Shown: positions 43,527 through 53,113, counted from the first letter of the stretch. The stretch: DNA of 64,000 bases from Bacillota bacterium (GCA_019422105.1 JAHZDZ010000002.1:124001-188000), one strand, 5' to 3'. Notes: a model not told the origin generated them from the letters alone. Numbers and translations are program-made.

Positions 43527-45509
43527 ATGAATACAGATCAATTATCCATTAATACCATACGTTTTTTATCCGCGGAGGCGATTCAAAAGGCCAACAGCGG
43601 GCATCCCGGACTTCCCATGGGCGCGGCGCCCGCCGCTTATACCCTTTGGGCAAAGCACATGAAGCAAAATCCCGGCAATCCATCCTGGGCTGATCGTGAC
43701 CGTTTTGTCTTATCGGCGGGGCATGGCTCCATGCTTTTATATTCCCTGCTCCATTTATTTGGCTATGGACTTAGTATTGAGGATTTGAAGAATTTCCGCC
43801 AGAAGGGATCTCTGACACCGGGACATCCCGAATATAAGCATACCAAAGGAGTGGAAACCACCACAGGACCTTTGGGACAGGGTATTGCCAATGCTGTGGG
43901 TTTTGCTTGGGCGGAAAGCTATCTCGCTGCAAAATTCAATAAACCGGAATTTAAAATTGTAGATCATTATACCTATGCGATGTGCGGAGATGGCTGTCTG
44001 ATGGAGGGCGTTTCTGCGGAGGCCGCTTCTTTAGCCGGTACCCTTGGCCTTGGCAAGCTGATTTTATTATATGATTCCAACAATATTACCATTGAGGGAA
44101 ATACAAATATTGCTTTCACAGAGGATGTGGAAAAGCGTTTTGAGGCCTATGGATGGCAGGTTCTTGTGGTGGAGGACGGAAACGATGTCAAGGCCATAGA
44201 CGAGGCTATTGCGAAGGCAAAGGCGGAGGAGAATAAACCATCTCTTATCAGAATTAAAACGGTAATCGGCTTTGGCGCGCCCAATAAGCAGGGAAAAGCC
44301 TCTGCTCACGGCGAGCCTCTTGGCGCAGAGGAAATTGCTCTGGCGAAGAAAAACCTTGGCTGGCAGTGGGAGGAAAGCTTCTATGTGCCGGACGAGGTAA
44401 AGGCGCATATGAAAAAGCTTTCTGATGAGGGCGCGGAAAAGGAAGAAAGCTGGAACAGCTTAATGAAGGAGTATGCCGCGAAATATCCCGGCGAGGCGGA
44501 GGAATGGAGAGTATGGCATTCCGATAAGCCTGCGGCTGACCTGCTCAATGATGAAGATTTCTGGAGCTATGAGGGGGACATTGCCACAAGAGCGTCCTCT
44601 GAAAGGGTATTGCAGAAGGTGGCAAAGGCAGTTCCGAATTTAATCGGCGGCAGCGCTGATTTGGCTCCCTCCAACAAATCTGTCATGAAGGAAAGGGAAT
44701 ACTATTCCAAAGAAAACCCGACAGGATCCAACCTTCACTTTGGTATCAGGGAGTTTGCCATGACAGCCATTGCAAACGGTATGGCGCTTCATGGCGGTTT
44801 AAGACCGTATATTGCGGGCTTCTTTGTGTTCAGCGATTATATGAAGGCAGGACTCAGGCTTTCCGCTTTGATGGGCCTTCCCGTTATCTCCATATTGACG
44901 CATGACAGTATCGGCGTTGGGGAGGATGGGCCTACCCATCAGCCAATAGAGCACTTGGCGGCGCTCAGAAGTATGCCCAATTATACTGTATTCCGTCCCT
45001 GCGATACCAATGAGACGGCGGCGGGGTGGTATGCGGCACTGACAAGGACTGCAAGTCCAACGGCTTTGGTTTTGACAAGACAAAATCTGCCTCTTTTGAA
45101 GGAGACAGGAAAAGGCGCATTAAAGGGCGCCTATATACTGAGGGATTCCAAAAAAGAAGTGCCTGATATGATACTGATGGCTTCCGGTTCAGAGGTTGAA
45201 TTGATTTACAAAGCGTATGATTTATTGCAGGAGAGGGGCATAGACGCGAGGGTTGTCAGCATGCCAAGCTTTGAGCTTTTTGAAGAGCAGAGCAGTGAGT
45301 ATAAGGAAAGCATACTGCCAAAGGCTGTCAGAAGGAGACTGGCTGTGGAGGCTGCGTCATCCTTTGGCTGGCACAAGTATATAGGCCTTGACGGAGATAT
45401 GATTTCCATGGAGGGCTTCGGCGCTTCTGCTCCGGCAGGACAGTTGTTCAAGGATTTTGGCTTTACAGTGGAAAACGTAGTGGACAGGGCTGTTAATCTG
45501 ATGAAATAA
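43527..45509 (+). CDS. tkt: Transketolase
   Basis: A 660-residue thiamin-diphosphate enzyme that transfers two-carbon ketol units between sugar phosphates. It shows SGHPGLPMGAAP, GHGSMLLY, the TPP motif GDGCLMEGVSAEA...LYDSNN, and THDSIGVGEDGPTHQPIEH. The start at 43527 (MNTDQLSIN) is chosen because AGGAGG is about 10 bases upstream; the longer frame overlaps fsa. Co-transcribed with the transaldolase gene; ended by a compact hairpin at 45550. Confidence 0.97.
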   Translation: MNTDQLSINTIRFLSAEAIQKANSGHPGLPMGAAPAAYTLWAKHMKQNPGNPSWADRDRFVLSAGHGSMLLYSLLHLFGYGLSIEDLKNFRQKGSLTPGHPEYKHTKGVETTTGPLGQGIANAVGFAWAESYLAAKFNKPEFKIVDHYTYAMCGDGCLMEGVSAEAASLAGTLGLGKLILLYDSNNITIEGNTNIAFTEDVEKRFEAYGWQVLVVEDGNDVKAIDEAIAKAKAEENKPSLIRIKTVIGFGAPNKQGKASAHGEPLGAEEIALAKKNLGWQWEESFYVPDEVKAHMKKLSDEGAEKEESWNSLMKEYAAKYPGEAEEWRVWHSDKPAADLLNDEDFWSYEGDIATRASSERVLQKVAKAVPNLIGGSADLAPSNKSVMKEREYYSKENPTGSNLHFGIREFAMTAIANGMALHGGLRPYIAGFFVFSDYMKAGLRLSALMGLPVISILTHDSIGVGEDGPTHQPIEHLAALRSMPNYTVFRPCDTNETAAGWYAALTRTASPTALVLTRQNLPLLKETGKGALKGAYILRDSKKEVPDMILMASGSEVELIYKAYDLLQERGIDARVVSMPSFELFEEQSSEYKESILPKAVRRRLAVEAASSFGWHKYIGLDGDMISMEGFGASAPAGQLFKDFGFTVENVVDRAVNLMK

Positions 45510-45549
45510 GGAAGACAGAAGTTCACGTAAATACGGATATTAAATATGG

Positions 45550-45573
45550 GCGCCGCAAAAGCGGCGCTTTTTG
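45550..45573 (+). terminator. Terminator after tkt, close to thpR
   Basis: GCGCCGC (45550-45556), AAAA loop, GCGGCGC (45561-45567), then TTTTTG. It ends only 26 bases before the thpR start and about 7 before its RBS. Confidence 0.95.
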
Positions 45574-45598
45574 ATACAGAAAGGAGGCGGATTTTTTC

Positions 45599-46144
45599 AT
45601 GCGCACGTTTATTGCCATAGAGTTTGAGGAAGAGATAAAGGACTATATGGAAGAAATAAAGAATAGGGTACAGGGCTACTGCAAAAAAGGCAGCTTTACG
45701 AAAAAAGAAAATTTTCATCTGACGCTCCGTTTTATTGGAGAGACAAACAGTGAAGAGATGGAACAACTAAAAGAGGCGGCAGCACAGACTGCTTTCAAAT
45801 GCAGGCCCTTTGAGCTGAAATTTAAAAATATCGGGTTTTTCCCAAGAGGGAACCGCTCCATTATATGGACAGGAATAGAGGAAAGCAGAGAATTGAGGAG
45901 AATGTATGGCATTTTAGAAAAAGCTTTGGAGGGTCAGGGTTTCCGAAGGGACAGGCAGGGTTTAAGCCCTCATATTACCCTGGCTCGGGAAGCGGAGCTT
46001 TATGTGAGCCAGCAGGCATTGAAGGACAAGGTGCAGGTTGCGGAAAAGACCTTTCAGGTGACGAAAATTTCGCTGATGGAGAGCACCAGGATAGGCGCAA
46101 ATCTGGTTTACCGTCCCATATTTGTAAGTAATTTGGGGAGATAG
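45599..46144 (+). CDS. thpR: RNA 2',3'-cyclic phosphodiesterase (2H family)
   Basis: A 181-residue 2H phosphoesterase. The two catalytic HxTx motifs are HLTL (in NFHLTLRFIG) and HITL (in SPHITLARE). MRTFIAIEF starts typically. It opens cyclic phosphates on RNA ends. AAAGGAGG is well placed before the ATG. The tight terminator just upstream implies either readthrough from tkt or a promoter inside it. Confidence 0.93.
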   Translation: MRTFIAIEFEEEIKDYMEEIKNRVQGYCKKGSFTKKENFHLTLRFIGETNSEEMEQLKEAAAQTAFKCRPFELKFKNIGFFPRGNRSIIWTGIEESRELRRMYGILEKALEGQGFRRDRQGLSPHITLAREAELYVSQQALKDKVQVAEKTFQVTKISLMESTRIGANLVYRPIFVSNLGR

Positions 46145-46255
46145 GTTATTAAATTGATTGCTTCTGCTGTGTGATGGCTGTTATTGATATCAGTGATTAC
46201 AAAAAAACTATGCCGATTGAAACGGAGAGGCAGCCGATATTCACCTCAGGCAGAA

Positions 46256-46290
46256 TAAAAAAGCGGACAGAACAATTATGTTCTGTCCGC
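46256..46290 (-). terminator. Terminator of PAS gene
   Basis: GCGGACAGAACA (46263-46274) and TGTTCTGTCCGC (46279-46290), 12-bp perfect stem with ATTA loop; the minus-strand T-run TTTTTTATTC follows. It separates thpR from the convergent PAS gene. Confidence 0.92.
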
Positions 46291-46313
46291 AAATTTGTTT
46301 TGCAGAATACCGG

Positions 46314-46661
46314 TTATAGCTGCTGATTCAGCTCAAATCGCTCAATAAAGCCAATCCACTCCCCGCTTTTACTGCGTACCCCCTGCATGTACATTCTCTG
46401 GTTGCGGGTAGAGATGCCGATAAATACTTCCTTTCCATTTTGTTTGATTCCCTCATAAGCCGCTTTGATTCGCTCTACAGCTTTTTCCGTGCGGTGGCAG
46501 TGAAAAAGGGACTGTCCGATTAAGTCCTGATAGCCGCGCTCTTCATAATAATGGTATCTGGCGTTTTTATTCATAAACCGAATGATAAAACTGTTGTCTA
46601 CGTAGACGATAGGATATGGGTATGAATCTAATATACTTTCAAATACTTCAAGCTGTTCCAT
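46314..46661 (-). CDS. Single PAS-domain protein
   Basis: A 115-residue protein that is only a PAS domain: ILDSYPYPIVYVDNSFIIRFMN at the start, GQSLFHCHRTEKAVERI with a Cys-His pair in the middle, and GEWIGFIERFEL at the end. Similar CH motifs occur in PAS parts of DUF438 proteins, so a haem or metal ligand is possible (inference). The start at 46661 is chosen because GGGGGAG is 5 bases upstream. Partner unknown. Confidence 0.8.
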   Translation of the reverse strand: MEQLEVFESILDSYPYPIVYVDNSFIIRFMNKNARYHYYEERGYQDLIGQSLFHCHRTEKAVERIKAAYEGIKQNGKEVFIGISTRNQRMYMQGVRSKSGEWIGFIERFELNQQL

Positions 46662-47174
46662 AGGTACTCCCCCCAAATTGTCAAATTGTGCGGTCTATAG
46701 GGCCTTGCCGTATAGCGCCCTGCTGTTTTGTTTATCCTATCACAGCGGGAAAAAATTGGCAAGGCTTGGGGCGGAGCAGAGAAATTTATGGGCTCTGTCA
46801 AACATATGAAATTTACAGGTTAAAGGCAGCCGCCTTAAAATTGGCGCTTTCCAATAAATTGAAATATCACTTAGTAATAGGAGCAAAAGCAATTATACTG
46901 TAAAATATTACCGGAGGAAGAACGAATCTGATGGTGAAGACAAGGATACCTGTCATATACAGGGATGTACAAAAAAATTTGCAGACAACAAATGAATTTA
47001 TATATTGCAAACCGGCGGCAGGGAGTAATCCCTGCCGCTTTCAATTTTATCAAGAAATATCAGGGCAGTTACATCATAAAGAATTTTTACTGTTCTATGT
47101 CACCAGGGATGCTATCGTCAGAAAATGACCATTCTGTGCCCTGTGTGCGGGATATCAGCCGAGCATCTAAAATA
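46662..47174. other. Gene-free stretch with one strong hairpin
   Basis: Only short frames without ribosome sites are visible. The main structure is GCGGCAGGGA (47015-47024) / TCCCTGCCGC (47029-47038) with a GTAA loop, followed by TTTCAATTTT, possibly a terminator or an orphan small RNA end. Confidence 0.45.
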
Positions 47175-47227
47175 TTGACTGAGTGGTCGATATTTGCTAT
47201 AATATAGAAAATAGACCGATTGGTCAA
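47175..47227 (+). promoter_or_regulatory. tetR promoter with two inverted TetR-type operators
   Basis: TTGACT (47175-47180), 17-base spacer, TATAAT (47198-47203). One operator-like site TTGACTGAGTGGTCGA covers the -35 (47175-47190); a related inverted site with core GACCGATTGGTC lies at 47214-47225. Autorepression is likely. Confidence 0.85.
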
Positions 47228-47243
47228 TTATTTGGAGGCGTTC

Positions 47244-47849
47244 ATGAAACGAGAAGAAAAGAATCAGCAAACAAAACGACGGATTATGGACAGTGCATTG
47301 ACTGAATTTTCCAGACAGGGATATGGAGCAAGTTCTGTAAACACAATCTGTTCTGCCGAAGGAATTTCCAAAGGCATAATCTATCATTATTTCAGTACAA
47401 AAGATGATTTATTTCTCGCCTGTGTGGAAGAATGCTTTGATTTGCTTACGGAATATCTAACAGAAAGAATGCAGACTGTGAAAGGAAATGCTGAAGAACA
47501 ATTAAGAGGATATTTTACAGCCAGAATGGATTTTTTTGAAGAGTATCCCATTTATCAGCGGATCTTTTGTGAAGCGGTGACAGCACCGCCCATTCAGCTC
47601 AAAAGAGATGTGGGGAAACGGAAAGAAAAATTTGATGCCTTGAATGTTCAAATATTAGAAAGGCTATTGTCTCCGCTTCCCTTAAGACCTCAAATTAAGA
47701 GAGAAGAAGTAATTGAAACGTTTCGGCAGTTTCAGGATTTTATCAATGCCAAATATCAGACTGCCGAATTTGAAGCACATGAAGAAAGCTGCCGGAGAGC
47801 ATTGAACATTTTGCTTTATGGTGTTATTGACAGGAAGGAGCAGGCGTGA
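47244..47849 (+). CDS. TetR-family repressor
   Basis: A 201-residue regulator. The N-terminal HTH reads KRRIMDSALTEFSRQGYGAS, then AEGISKGIIYHYFSTKDDLF; the ligand domain follows (about 60-201). The start at 47244 (MKREEKN) is chosen because TTTGGAGG is 5 bases before it. The stop overlaps the start of the MATE gene by one base, so the regulator very likely controls this exporter in response to its substrate. Confidence 0.95.
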   Translation: MKREEKNQQTKRRIMDSALTEFSRQGYGASSVNTICSAEGISKGIIYHYFSTKDDLFLACVEECFDLLTEYLTERMQTVKGNAEEQLRGYFTARMDFFEEYPIYQRIFCEAVTAPPIQLKRDVGKRKEKFDALNVQILERLLSPLPLRPQIKREEVIETFRQFQDFINAKYQTAEFEAHEESCRRALNILLYGVIDRKEQA

Positions 47850-49237
47850 TGGCCGATACAAAAAATTCAAACTCTGTTTTGGGAGATATGGCGCCATCTA
47901 AAGCAATTAGAAAGCTGGCAGTTCCGGCTACGCTTGCGCTGCTGGCGAAAGCTATATATAACCTGGTCGATACAGCTTATATTGGAATGTTAAATTCTGA
48001 TATAGCCCTTACGGCAGTTGGGGTTACAGTTCCGCTGCTGCTTATTATGGTGTCAATCGAAAACATATTTGCTGCCGGAGCTGCTGTTTTAGCCGGACGT
48101 CAATTAGGAGCAAAAGACGCGGAGGGGGCCAGCCGAACTGTTACAACAGTGATTGGTTTGTCTGTTATGATTGGTATATTGCTTTGTGCAGGCGGAATCG
48201 TATTTATCGATCCTTTCATGAGAGCTTTCGGTGCTTCCGAAGCTTCCTTGCCATTGGCAAAGGATTATGGGTTTTGGATGTTTATAGCAGCTTTGGCCAA
48301 CCTTCCGGCACAAAGTATGAACTGTGCCGCAAGAGCAGAATCCTCTGTGAAAATTTCCTCTTTTGCTGTAATTACAGGCGCACTGCTTAATGTCATTTTA
48401 GACCCGATATTTATGTTTGAATGGGGATTTGATATGGGTGTGGAGGGGGCCTCGCTTGCCACTACAATATCGCAGTTTGTAACATTTTTTATTTTGACGT
48501 GGTTTTATGCCAGCGGGCGTTCAGTCATCAAAATTAAGGCGAAGGCATTTCGTCCAAATTGGAATCTTATTAAAACAGTTACTTTAATCGGTATTCCGAC
48601 TGCTGTAATACAGATTTGCCTTTCTGTGGCCGCTTCTCTGACCAACATCGCAGCGACAGTGCTGCCGCAATCTGATGAGATAATAGCTGCCTATGGCGTA
48701 GTTCAACGGCTTGTTTTAATTGGCTGCTATGTGATTATGGGATTTATGCAAGGATATCAGCCTGTGGCCTCCTATGCTTTTGGTGCCGGGGACGAAGAAC
48801 GTTTTCATCAATCTGTGCGCTTTACATTAATAGGTTCCCTGCTTTTGACAGTGCTTGTTGCGGCTTTATATATCATTTTGGCAGAGCCCCTGATATGTCT
48901 TTTTAATGGCAATCCGGTTATTGTGGATTACGGCAGATGGCTGCTCGTCTCTCAGGTAATTCTATACCCTGCCTTTGGACTGTGCTATATGATGACCATT
49001 ACCTATCAGACAATCGGAGCTTCCAGATATGGACTGTTTCTTTCCGTGATACGGCAAGGATTATTCTATATTCCTTTTATTTTGATTTTGCCTGGAATTT
49101 TTGGAATTATCGGAATTTATATTTCACAGCCTGCTGCTGATATTTTGACGATTGTGGTATGCATACTGTCAGTGAAAACAATGAAAAAAACTGCGGCAAG
49201 GAATATGATGCTGAACAAAAGAGATACAAAAGGATGA
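47849..49237 (+). CDS. MATE-family efflux transporter
   Basis: A 462-residue MATE protein with about 12 membrane segments; KAIRKLAVPATLALLAKAIY and LVDTAYIGML are typical N-terminal MATE sequences. It probably exports a toxic cation or drug with Na+ or H+ antiport. ATG at 47849 overlaps the tetR stop (TGATG), so translation is coupled; AAGGAG is 8 bases upstream. It is distinct from the FMN-riboswitch MATE at 6.6 kb. Confidence 0.95.
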   Translation: MADTKNSNSVLGDMAPSKAIRKLAVPATLALLAKAIYNLVDTAYIGMLNSDIALTAVGVTVPLLLIMVSIENIFAAGAAVLAGRQLGAKDAEGASRTVTTVIGLSVMIGILLCAGGIVFIDPFMRAFGASEASLPLAKDYGFWMFIAALANLPAQSMNCAARAESSVKISSFAVITGALLNVILDPIFMFEWGFDMGVEGASLATTISQFVTFFILTWFYASGRSVIKIKAKAFRPNWNLIKTVTLIGIPTAVIQICLSVAASLTNIAATVLPQSDEIIAAYGVVQRLVLIGCYVIMGFMQGYQPVASYAFGAGDEERFHQSVRFTLIGSLLLTVLVAALYIILAEPLICLFNGNPVIVDYGRWLLVSQVILYPAFGLCYMMTITYQTIGASRYGLFLSVIRQGLFYIPFILILPGIFGIIGIYISQPAADILTIVVCILSVKTMKKTAARNMMLNKRDTKG

Positions 49238-49358
49238 GATAACCACTCAGGTTATTTGTGAAAAACAATCGGACAGTCCTATCAGAATTTTCCCGGAGGC
49301 CGTCACTACAGGAGCGCAGGGATGGTTTGGCGGTAAAAGGGAGAGTAATTGCCTATTC

Positions 49359-49388
49359 TTGACAATAGGTTGGGGGATGGAGTACAAT
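49359..49388 (+). promoter_or_regulatory. Promoter of crotonase gene
   Basis: TTGACA (49359-49364), 18-base spacer, TACAAT (49383-49388). The preceding gap from 49238 holds a small ATAACC/GGTTAT hairpin only. Confidence 0.75.
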
Positions 49389-49539
49389 AAATTCCGTAGA
49401 AGGTTTTTTATGCTGGATGGCAGATAATCTGTTATGAATATGATTGGGGATATTTAGCGGTAAAAAATGTTTTACAAATTAAACTTTATTGCGGTCGGAA
49501 TTTTTCCGAACCATAAACCAAAGAAAGGTGGTTCTTTTC

Positions 49540-50316
49540 ATGAGTTTAGTAGCAGTTGAAAAGCAGGGACACGTAGCAATTATCAAGCTTAATAACCCAT
49601 CTACATTGAATGCCCTCAGTTCACAGGAGCTGGCTGATTTAGACGCAGCTATTGACGAGGTGGCTTGTGACAAGGAAATGTATGTTGCCATTTTGACAGG
49701 AGAGGGCAAGGCTTTTGCAGCCGGAGCCGACATCAGTGAAATGCTTCACTATGGCGCGTCAGAGGGCTTTGCTTACGGCAAAAAGGGAAATGACCTGTTC
49801 CTTAAAATCGAGAACCTGGACATCCCGGTTATTGCTGCTGTAAATGGATTTGCCCTTGGCGGCGGCTGTGAATTATCCATGTCCTGCGACATCAGGATTG
49901 CTTCTGAAAAAGCAAAATTCGGCCAGCCGGAGGTAGGTCTTGGTATTACACCCGGTTTTGGAGGGACACAGAGGCTTGCAAGGCTTGTTGGTACAGGCAA
50001 GGCGAAGGAGTTAATTTATACAGGCGATGTTATCAATGCGGCTGAGGCTGAGAAAATAGGCCTTGTCAATAAGGTTGTTGCGCCTGAGGAATTGATGAAT
50101 GAGGCCATGACTATGGCGAATAAAATTGTTGCTAACGCGCAGATTGCTGTAAAACAGAGCAAGAAATGTATCAATACAGGCGTTGAGACAGATATTAAGA
50201 CTGGTATCGCCTATGAGGAACAGGCTTTTGGACTCTGCTTCGCTACGGAGGATCAGAAAATCGGCATGGGTGCATTTGTAGAAAAGAAAAAAGAGAAGAA
50301 CTTCGTAAACAGATAA
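49540..50316 (+). CDS. Enoyl-CoA hydratase / crotonase
   Basis: A 258-residue crotonase-fold enzyme. FAAGADISEM and NGFALGGGCELSMSCD form the oxyanion hole; the two catalytic glutamates are in GGGCELSM and FGQPEVGLGITPG. It hydrates short enoyl-CoA such as crotonyl-CoA to 3-hydroxyacyl-CoA, as in butyrate formation. Other butyrate-pathway genes are not adjacent. The start at 49540 (MSLVAVEKQ) is chosen because AAAGGTGG is upstream. Monocistronic. Confidence 0.93.
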   Translation: MSLVAVEKQGHVAIIKLNNPSTLNALSSQELADLDAAIDEVACDKEMYVAILTGEGKAFAAGADISEMLHYGASEGFAYGKKGNDLFLKIENLDIPVIAAVNGFALGGGCELSMSCDIRIASEKAKFGQPEVGLGITPGFGGTQRLARLVGTGKAKELIYTGDVINAAEAEKIGLVNKVVAPEELMNEAMTMANKIVANAQIAVKQSKKCINTGVETDIKTGIAYEEQAFGLCFATEDQKIGMGAFVEKKKEKNFVNR

Positions 50317-50355
50317 GAATACATAAAAAACGAAAGGGATTTTCCCTGTTGCTGA

Positions 50356-50387
50356 GGCTGACGATACCATCGTCAGCCGTTTTTTAT
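50356..50387 (+). terminator. Terminator of crotonase gene
   Basis: GGCTGACGAT (50356-50365), ACC loop, ATCGTCAGCC (50369-50378), then GTTTTTTATT. Confidence 0.93.
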
Positions 50388-50424
50388 TGCGCCGGCAATA
50401 AAAAACGGTATTTTGGAAACGGAT
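50377..50424 (-). repeat. Short dispersed repeat, copy 2
   Basis: Reverse-complement match of 37660-37707; contains a CCGTTTTTTATTGC/GCAATAAAAAACGG-like hairpin (50377-50408) and ATCCGTTTCCAAAATACCG on the minus strand. It overlaps the crotonase terminator tail. Confidence 0.6.
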
Positions 50425-50843
50425 TGACCTCAAAAACCGCTCAATTTATGACAACATTCACCCTGAGGCTATTGTATATTTCAAGGAGGCGGGAAGAGCG
50501 GTTTGATTTTATGGCCTATGCATAGCAAAAACGGAAGTTTTTTCAGAATTGTAAATTTTTTGCATGATGTAAAATCTATAAAATTATTATGGAATGTATA
50601 AAAATTATTTGATTTGGTTTAAAAATATGGGCATCCATGATATTATGTTCCTATATCAATACAATAATAATGGCATAAAGCCTAAAAAAATATACAATAA
50701 ACGACAAAAACAGTGCGTATTGAATGAAGGGTGCGGGGGACAATCTCCGTTCCAATATATTTTTATGACAAGAGGGGGGATGGACCGGCATATTGTCTCT
50801 GATTTTGCAGATGGAGAGTGTCTATTTTAAAGGGGGTAAATTG
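50425..50843. other. Gene-free stretch before esterase
   Basis: AT-rich sequence, with a possible weak promoter (TTTAAA 50618, TATTAT 50641) for the esterase. No riboswitch class recognised and no credible gene. Confidence 0.4.
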
Positions 50844-53051
50844 ATGAGGACTGGTAAGAGGAAACGTTGGTTTATTTCAATGCTGTTATGCTTGGGTATG
50901 GTTTTAGGCATGATTCCGCAGGCGGCGTTTGCGGAGGAGACAAAAGTTATTAAGGAGATTACGGTGAATTGTTCTGTTCCATCCGAGGGGCACAGGCTGG
51001 ATACCATTGAGGTAACTGTTGACAAGGCCAGTGCGATAAACGGTCTGACCGCTTCAGATTTTACAATTGCGGGTAAGGCCTATGGCTGGTCCAGCAGCAA
51101 GGCGGATGGCTTCAAAACAGCGGATACCCACGATTTTAAAGCGGTAATATCCGCAGTTAAGGCTGAGGGAGAAAAGCTCACATTATCTGTGTCTGATTTT
51201 ACGGAAAAATACTTTTATGTTGATTCTTTTCAGGTAACCTGTAAAAAGAATCCCTCCCTATCCTTTACAAAAGCGGATGTGACCAAGGAATATACAGCGG
51301 TTGCCGACGAATTTGAGCAAATCACGGTTCCGGAAAAGGGAAAACCGGATCTTGTTTATAATCTGTTTACACCGTCTGACACAAGCGTGAAACAGCCGCT
51401 GATTGTTGCTCTTCACGGTTCCGGCGATCAGATGAATATCTATGCAAACAGAGTTGTTGTCGCATGGGCAGAGCCTGAAGCGCAGGCAAAGCATCCGGCT
51501 TATGTTATGGCGCCTGTATTCGGGGATCAGGATCCGGAGGTACTTGTTTCCACTCTTGACCAGGTTGCGGCGGAGGTTAAGAAAATGGTTGCGGACGGCA
51601 TAGTTGATCCTGACCGTATCTATGTGACAGGAAAATCCATGGGCGGCGGCAACACGGTAAGAATAGCGGCTACCTATCCAGATTTATTTGCGGCCGCTCT
51701 TCCTCTGTGTCCCAGCGCGGCACGTTTTGAGGGAATTGATTTGACAGCGTTAAAGGATATGCCGGTTTGGGTTGTACAGGCAACCAACGACAAATCTGTT
51801 CCCATAGAGGGAACCAGGCAGCTGGTTGATACAGTCAAGGCAGCGGGAAGCTATAAAATTAAATTTATGGAATATTCCTTTGAGCAGATGAAGGCAAGGG
51901 GTATTCTTGACAACAAGCATCATGATGTGGAAATTATATCGCTGGAGGACGGCAGATATGCGGACTGGCTGTTTGCACAGAGTAAGTCGGATGTCAATGG
52001 ATTGATTGACTACATAAGGGTGAATACCGCTGTTCCCGCAAAGGGGCATGCGATTGATACCATAGAAGTTTATGTCAATAATCCTCTTCCGTTGGCGGTT
52101 TTAGACGCATCCAAATTTACATTGACCGGAGAGAGCTATAAATGGGGCTCAAATGCGGAAAACGGCTACAGGACAGACGAAACCCACGCTTTTGAGGCTA
52201 AAATTTCCGGCCTTACAGTAGATGGTAATAAGCTTACACTTCAGGTTTCAGATTTTCCCGAAAAATATTTTTATGTTGACAGCTTTGCGGTGAAGTATGA
52301 GGGACGGGATGACATCTCCTTCACAATGGCAGATGTAAGGGATACCACAACGGCAGTTGCCGACACTTTTGCACAGTATTCCTCACTGCATACGGCGGAT
52401 TTTGACTATAACCTGTATGCTCCTGCGACAAACGGAAAGCCGCAGCCTCTTGTATTGGCGCTTCATGGCTCCGGTGACCAGATGAATCTATTGGCAAATA
52501 AAGTTGTCAGTGCATGGGCAGATCCGAAGAACCAGGCAGAACGTCCTGCTTTTGTATTGGCTCCTGTTTATACAGATCAAAGTGATGAGGCCCAGGCTGC
52601 AACAAACGCAAAGGCTGTGGAGAAGATTCAATCCATGATTGCTCTGGGGCTGGTGGATCCTGACAGGGTATATGTGACGGGAAAATCCATGGGCGGTATG
52701 AACACAGACAGAGTATACATGAACTATACGGATATGTTTGCGGCGGCAATGCCATTGTGCGGCGGTTACCCTGATGATACTAGAGACCTGGTTTATAATA
52801 TTGCCGATAAGCCTATTTACATTCTTCAGGGTGACGGCGACCCGGCCGGCAGCGGAAAGCTTCTTCCTGGCAGCAGAGAACTCTACAGCACACTGAAAAG
52901 ACTTGGCAGCGATAATGTATTTTACCATGAGTTCCCGAAAGCACAGATGGATGCGGCAGGAATTGGGTATCATGATATAGAAATACTGGCTATGGAGGAT
53001 ACCTCCTATATGGAATGGATGTTCAGCCAGAATAAAGCTGCACAGAAATAA
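50844..53051 (+). CDS. Secreted double-headed esterase-like protein
   Basis: A 735-residue secreted protein with a signal peptide cut after AAFA (residue 30). It consists of two homologous halves of about 350 residues. Each starts with an Ig-like beta domain (TVNCSVPSEGHRLDTIEV; RVNTAVPAKGHAIDTIEV) and continues as an alpha/beta hydrolase of the PHB-depolymerase/feruloyl-esterase type: PLIVALHGSGDQMN and PLVLALHGSGDQMN oxyanion loops, GKSMGG nucleophiles at Ser265 and Ser615, Asp in TNDKS and GDGDP, His in KHHDVE and GYHDIE. Both sites look complete. The start at 50844 is chosen because AAAGGGGG is 7 bases upstream. No cell-wall anchor is seen. Confidence 0.88.
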   Translation: MRTGKRKRWFISMLLCLGMVLGMIPQAAFAEETKVIKEITVNCSVPSEGHRLDTIEVTVDKASAINGLTASDFTIAGKAYGWSSSKADGFKTADTHDFKAVISAVKAEGEKLTLSVSDFTEKYFYVDSFQVTCKKNPSLSFTKADVTKEYTAVADEFEQITVPEKGKPDLVYNLFTPSDTSVKQPLIVALHGSGDQMNIYANRVVVAWAEPEAQAKHPAYVMAPVFGDQDPEVLVSTLDQVAAEVKKMVADGIVDPDRIYVTGKSMGGGNTVRIAATYPDLFAAALPLCPSAARFEGIDLTALKDMPVWVVQATNDKSVPIEGTRQLVDTVKAAGSYKIKFMEYSFEQMKARGILDNKHHDVEIISLEDGRYADWLFAQSKSDVNGLIDYIRVNTAVPAKGHAIDTIEVYVNNPLPLAVLDASKFTLTGESYKWGSNAENGYRTDETHAFEAKISGLTVDGNKLTLQVSDFPEKYFYVDSFAVKYEGRDDISFTMADVRDTTTAVADTFAQYSSLHTADFDYNLYAPATNGKPQPLVLALHGSGDQMNLLANKVVSAWADPKNQAERPAFVLAPVYTDQSDEAQAATNAKAVEKIQSMIALGLVDPDRVYVTGKSMGGMNTDRVYMNYTDMFAAAMPLCGGYPDDTRDLVYNIADKPIYILQGDGDPAGSGKLLPGSRELYSTLKRLGSDNVFYHEFPKAQMDAAGIGYHDIEILAMEDTSYMEWMFSQNKAAQK

Positions 53052-53113
53052 AAAGGCTGGCAGCATAAAAAACTATGATGGGGTTCATTTAAGCGGTTTT
53101 TAAAAGAGATATT

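Noticed and set aside
46931..47128. 65-codon ORF between PAS gene and tetR
   Set aside because: It reads through a terminator-like 10-bp hairpin and has no ribosome site.
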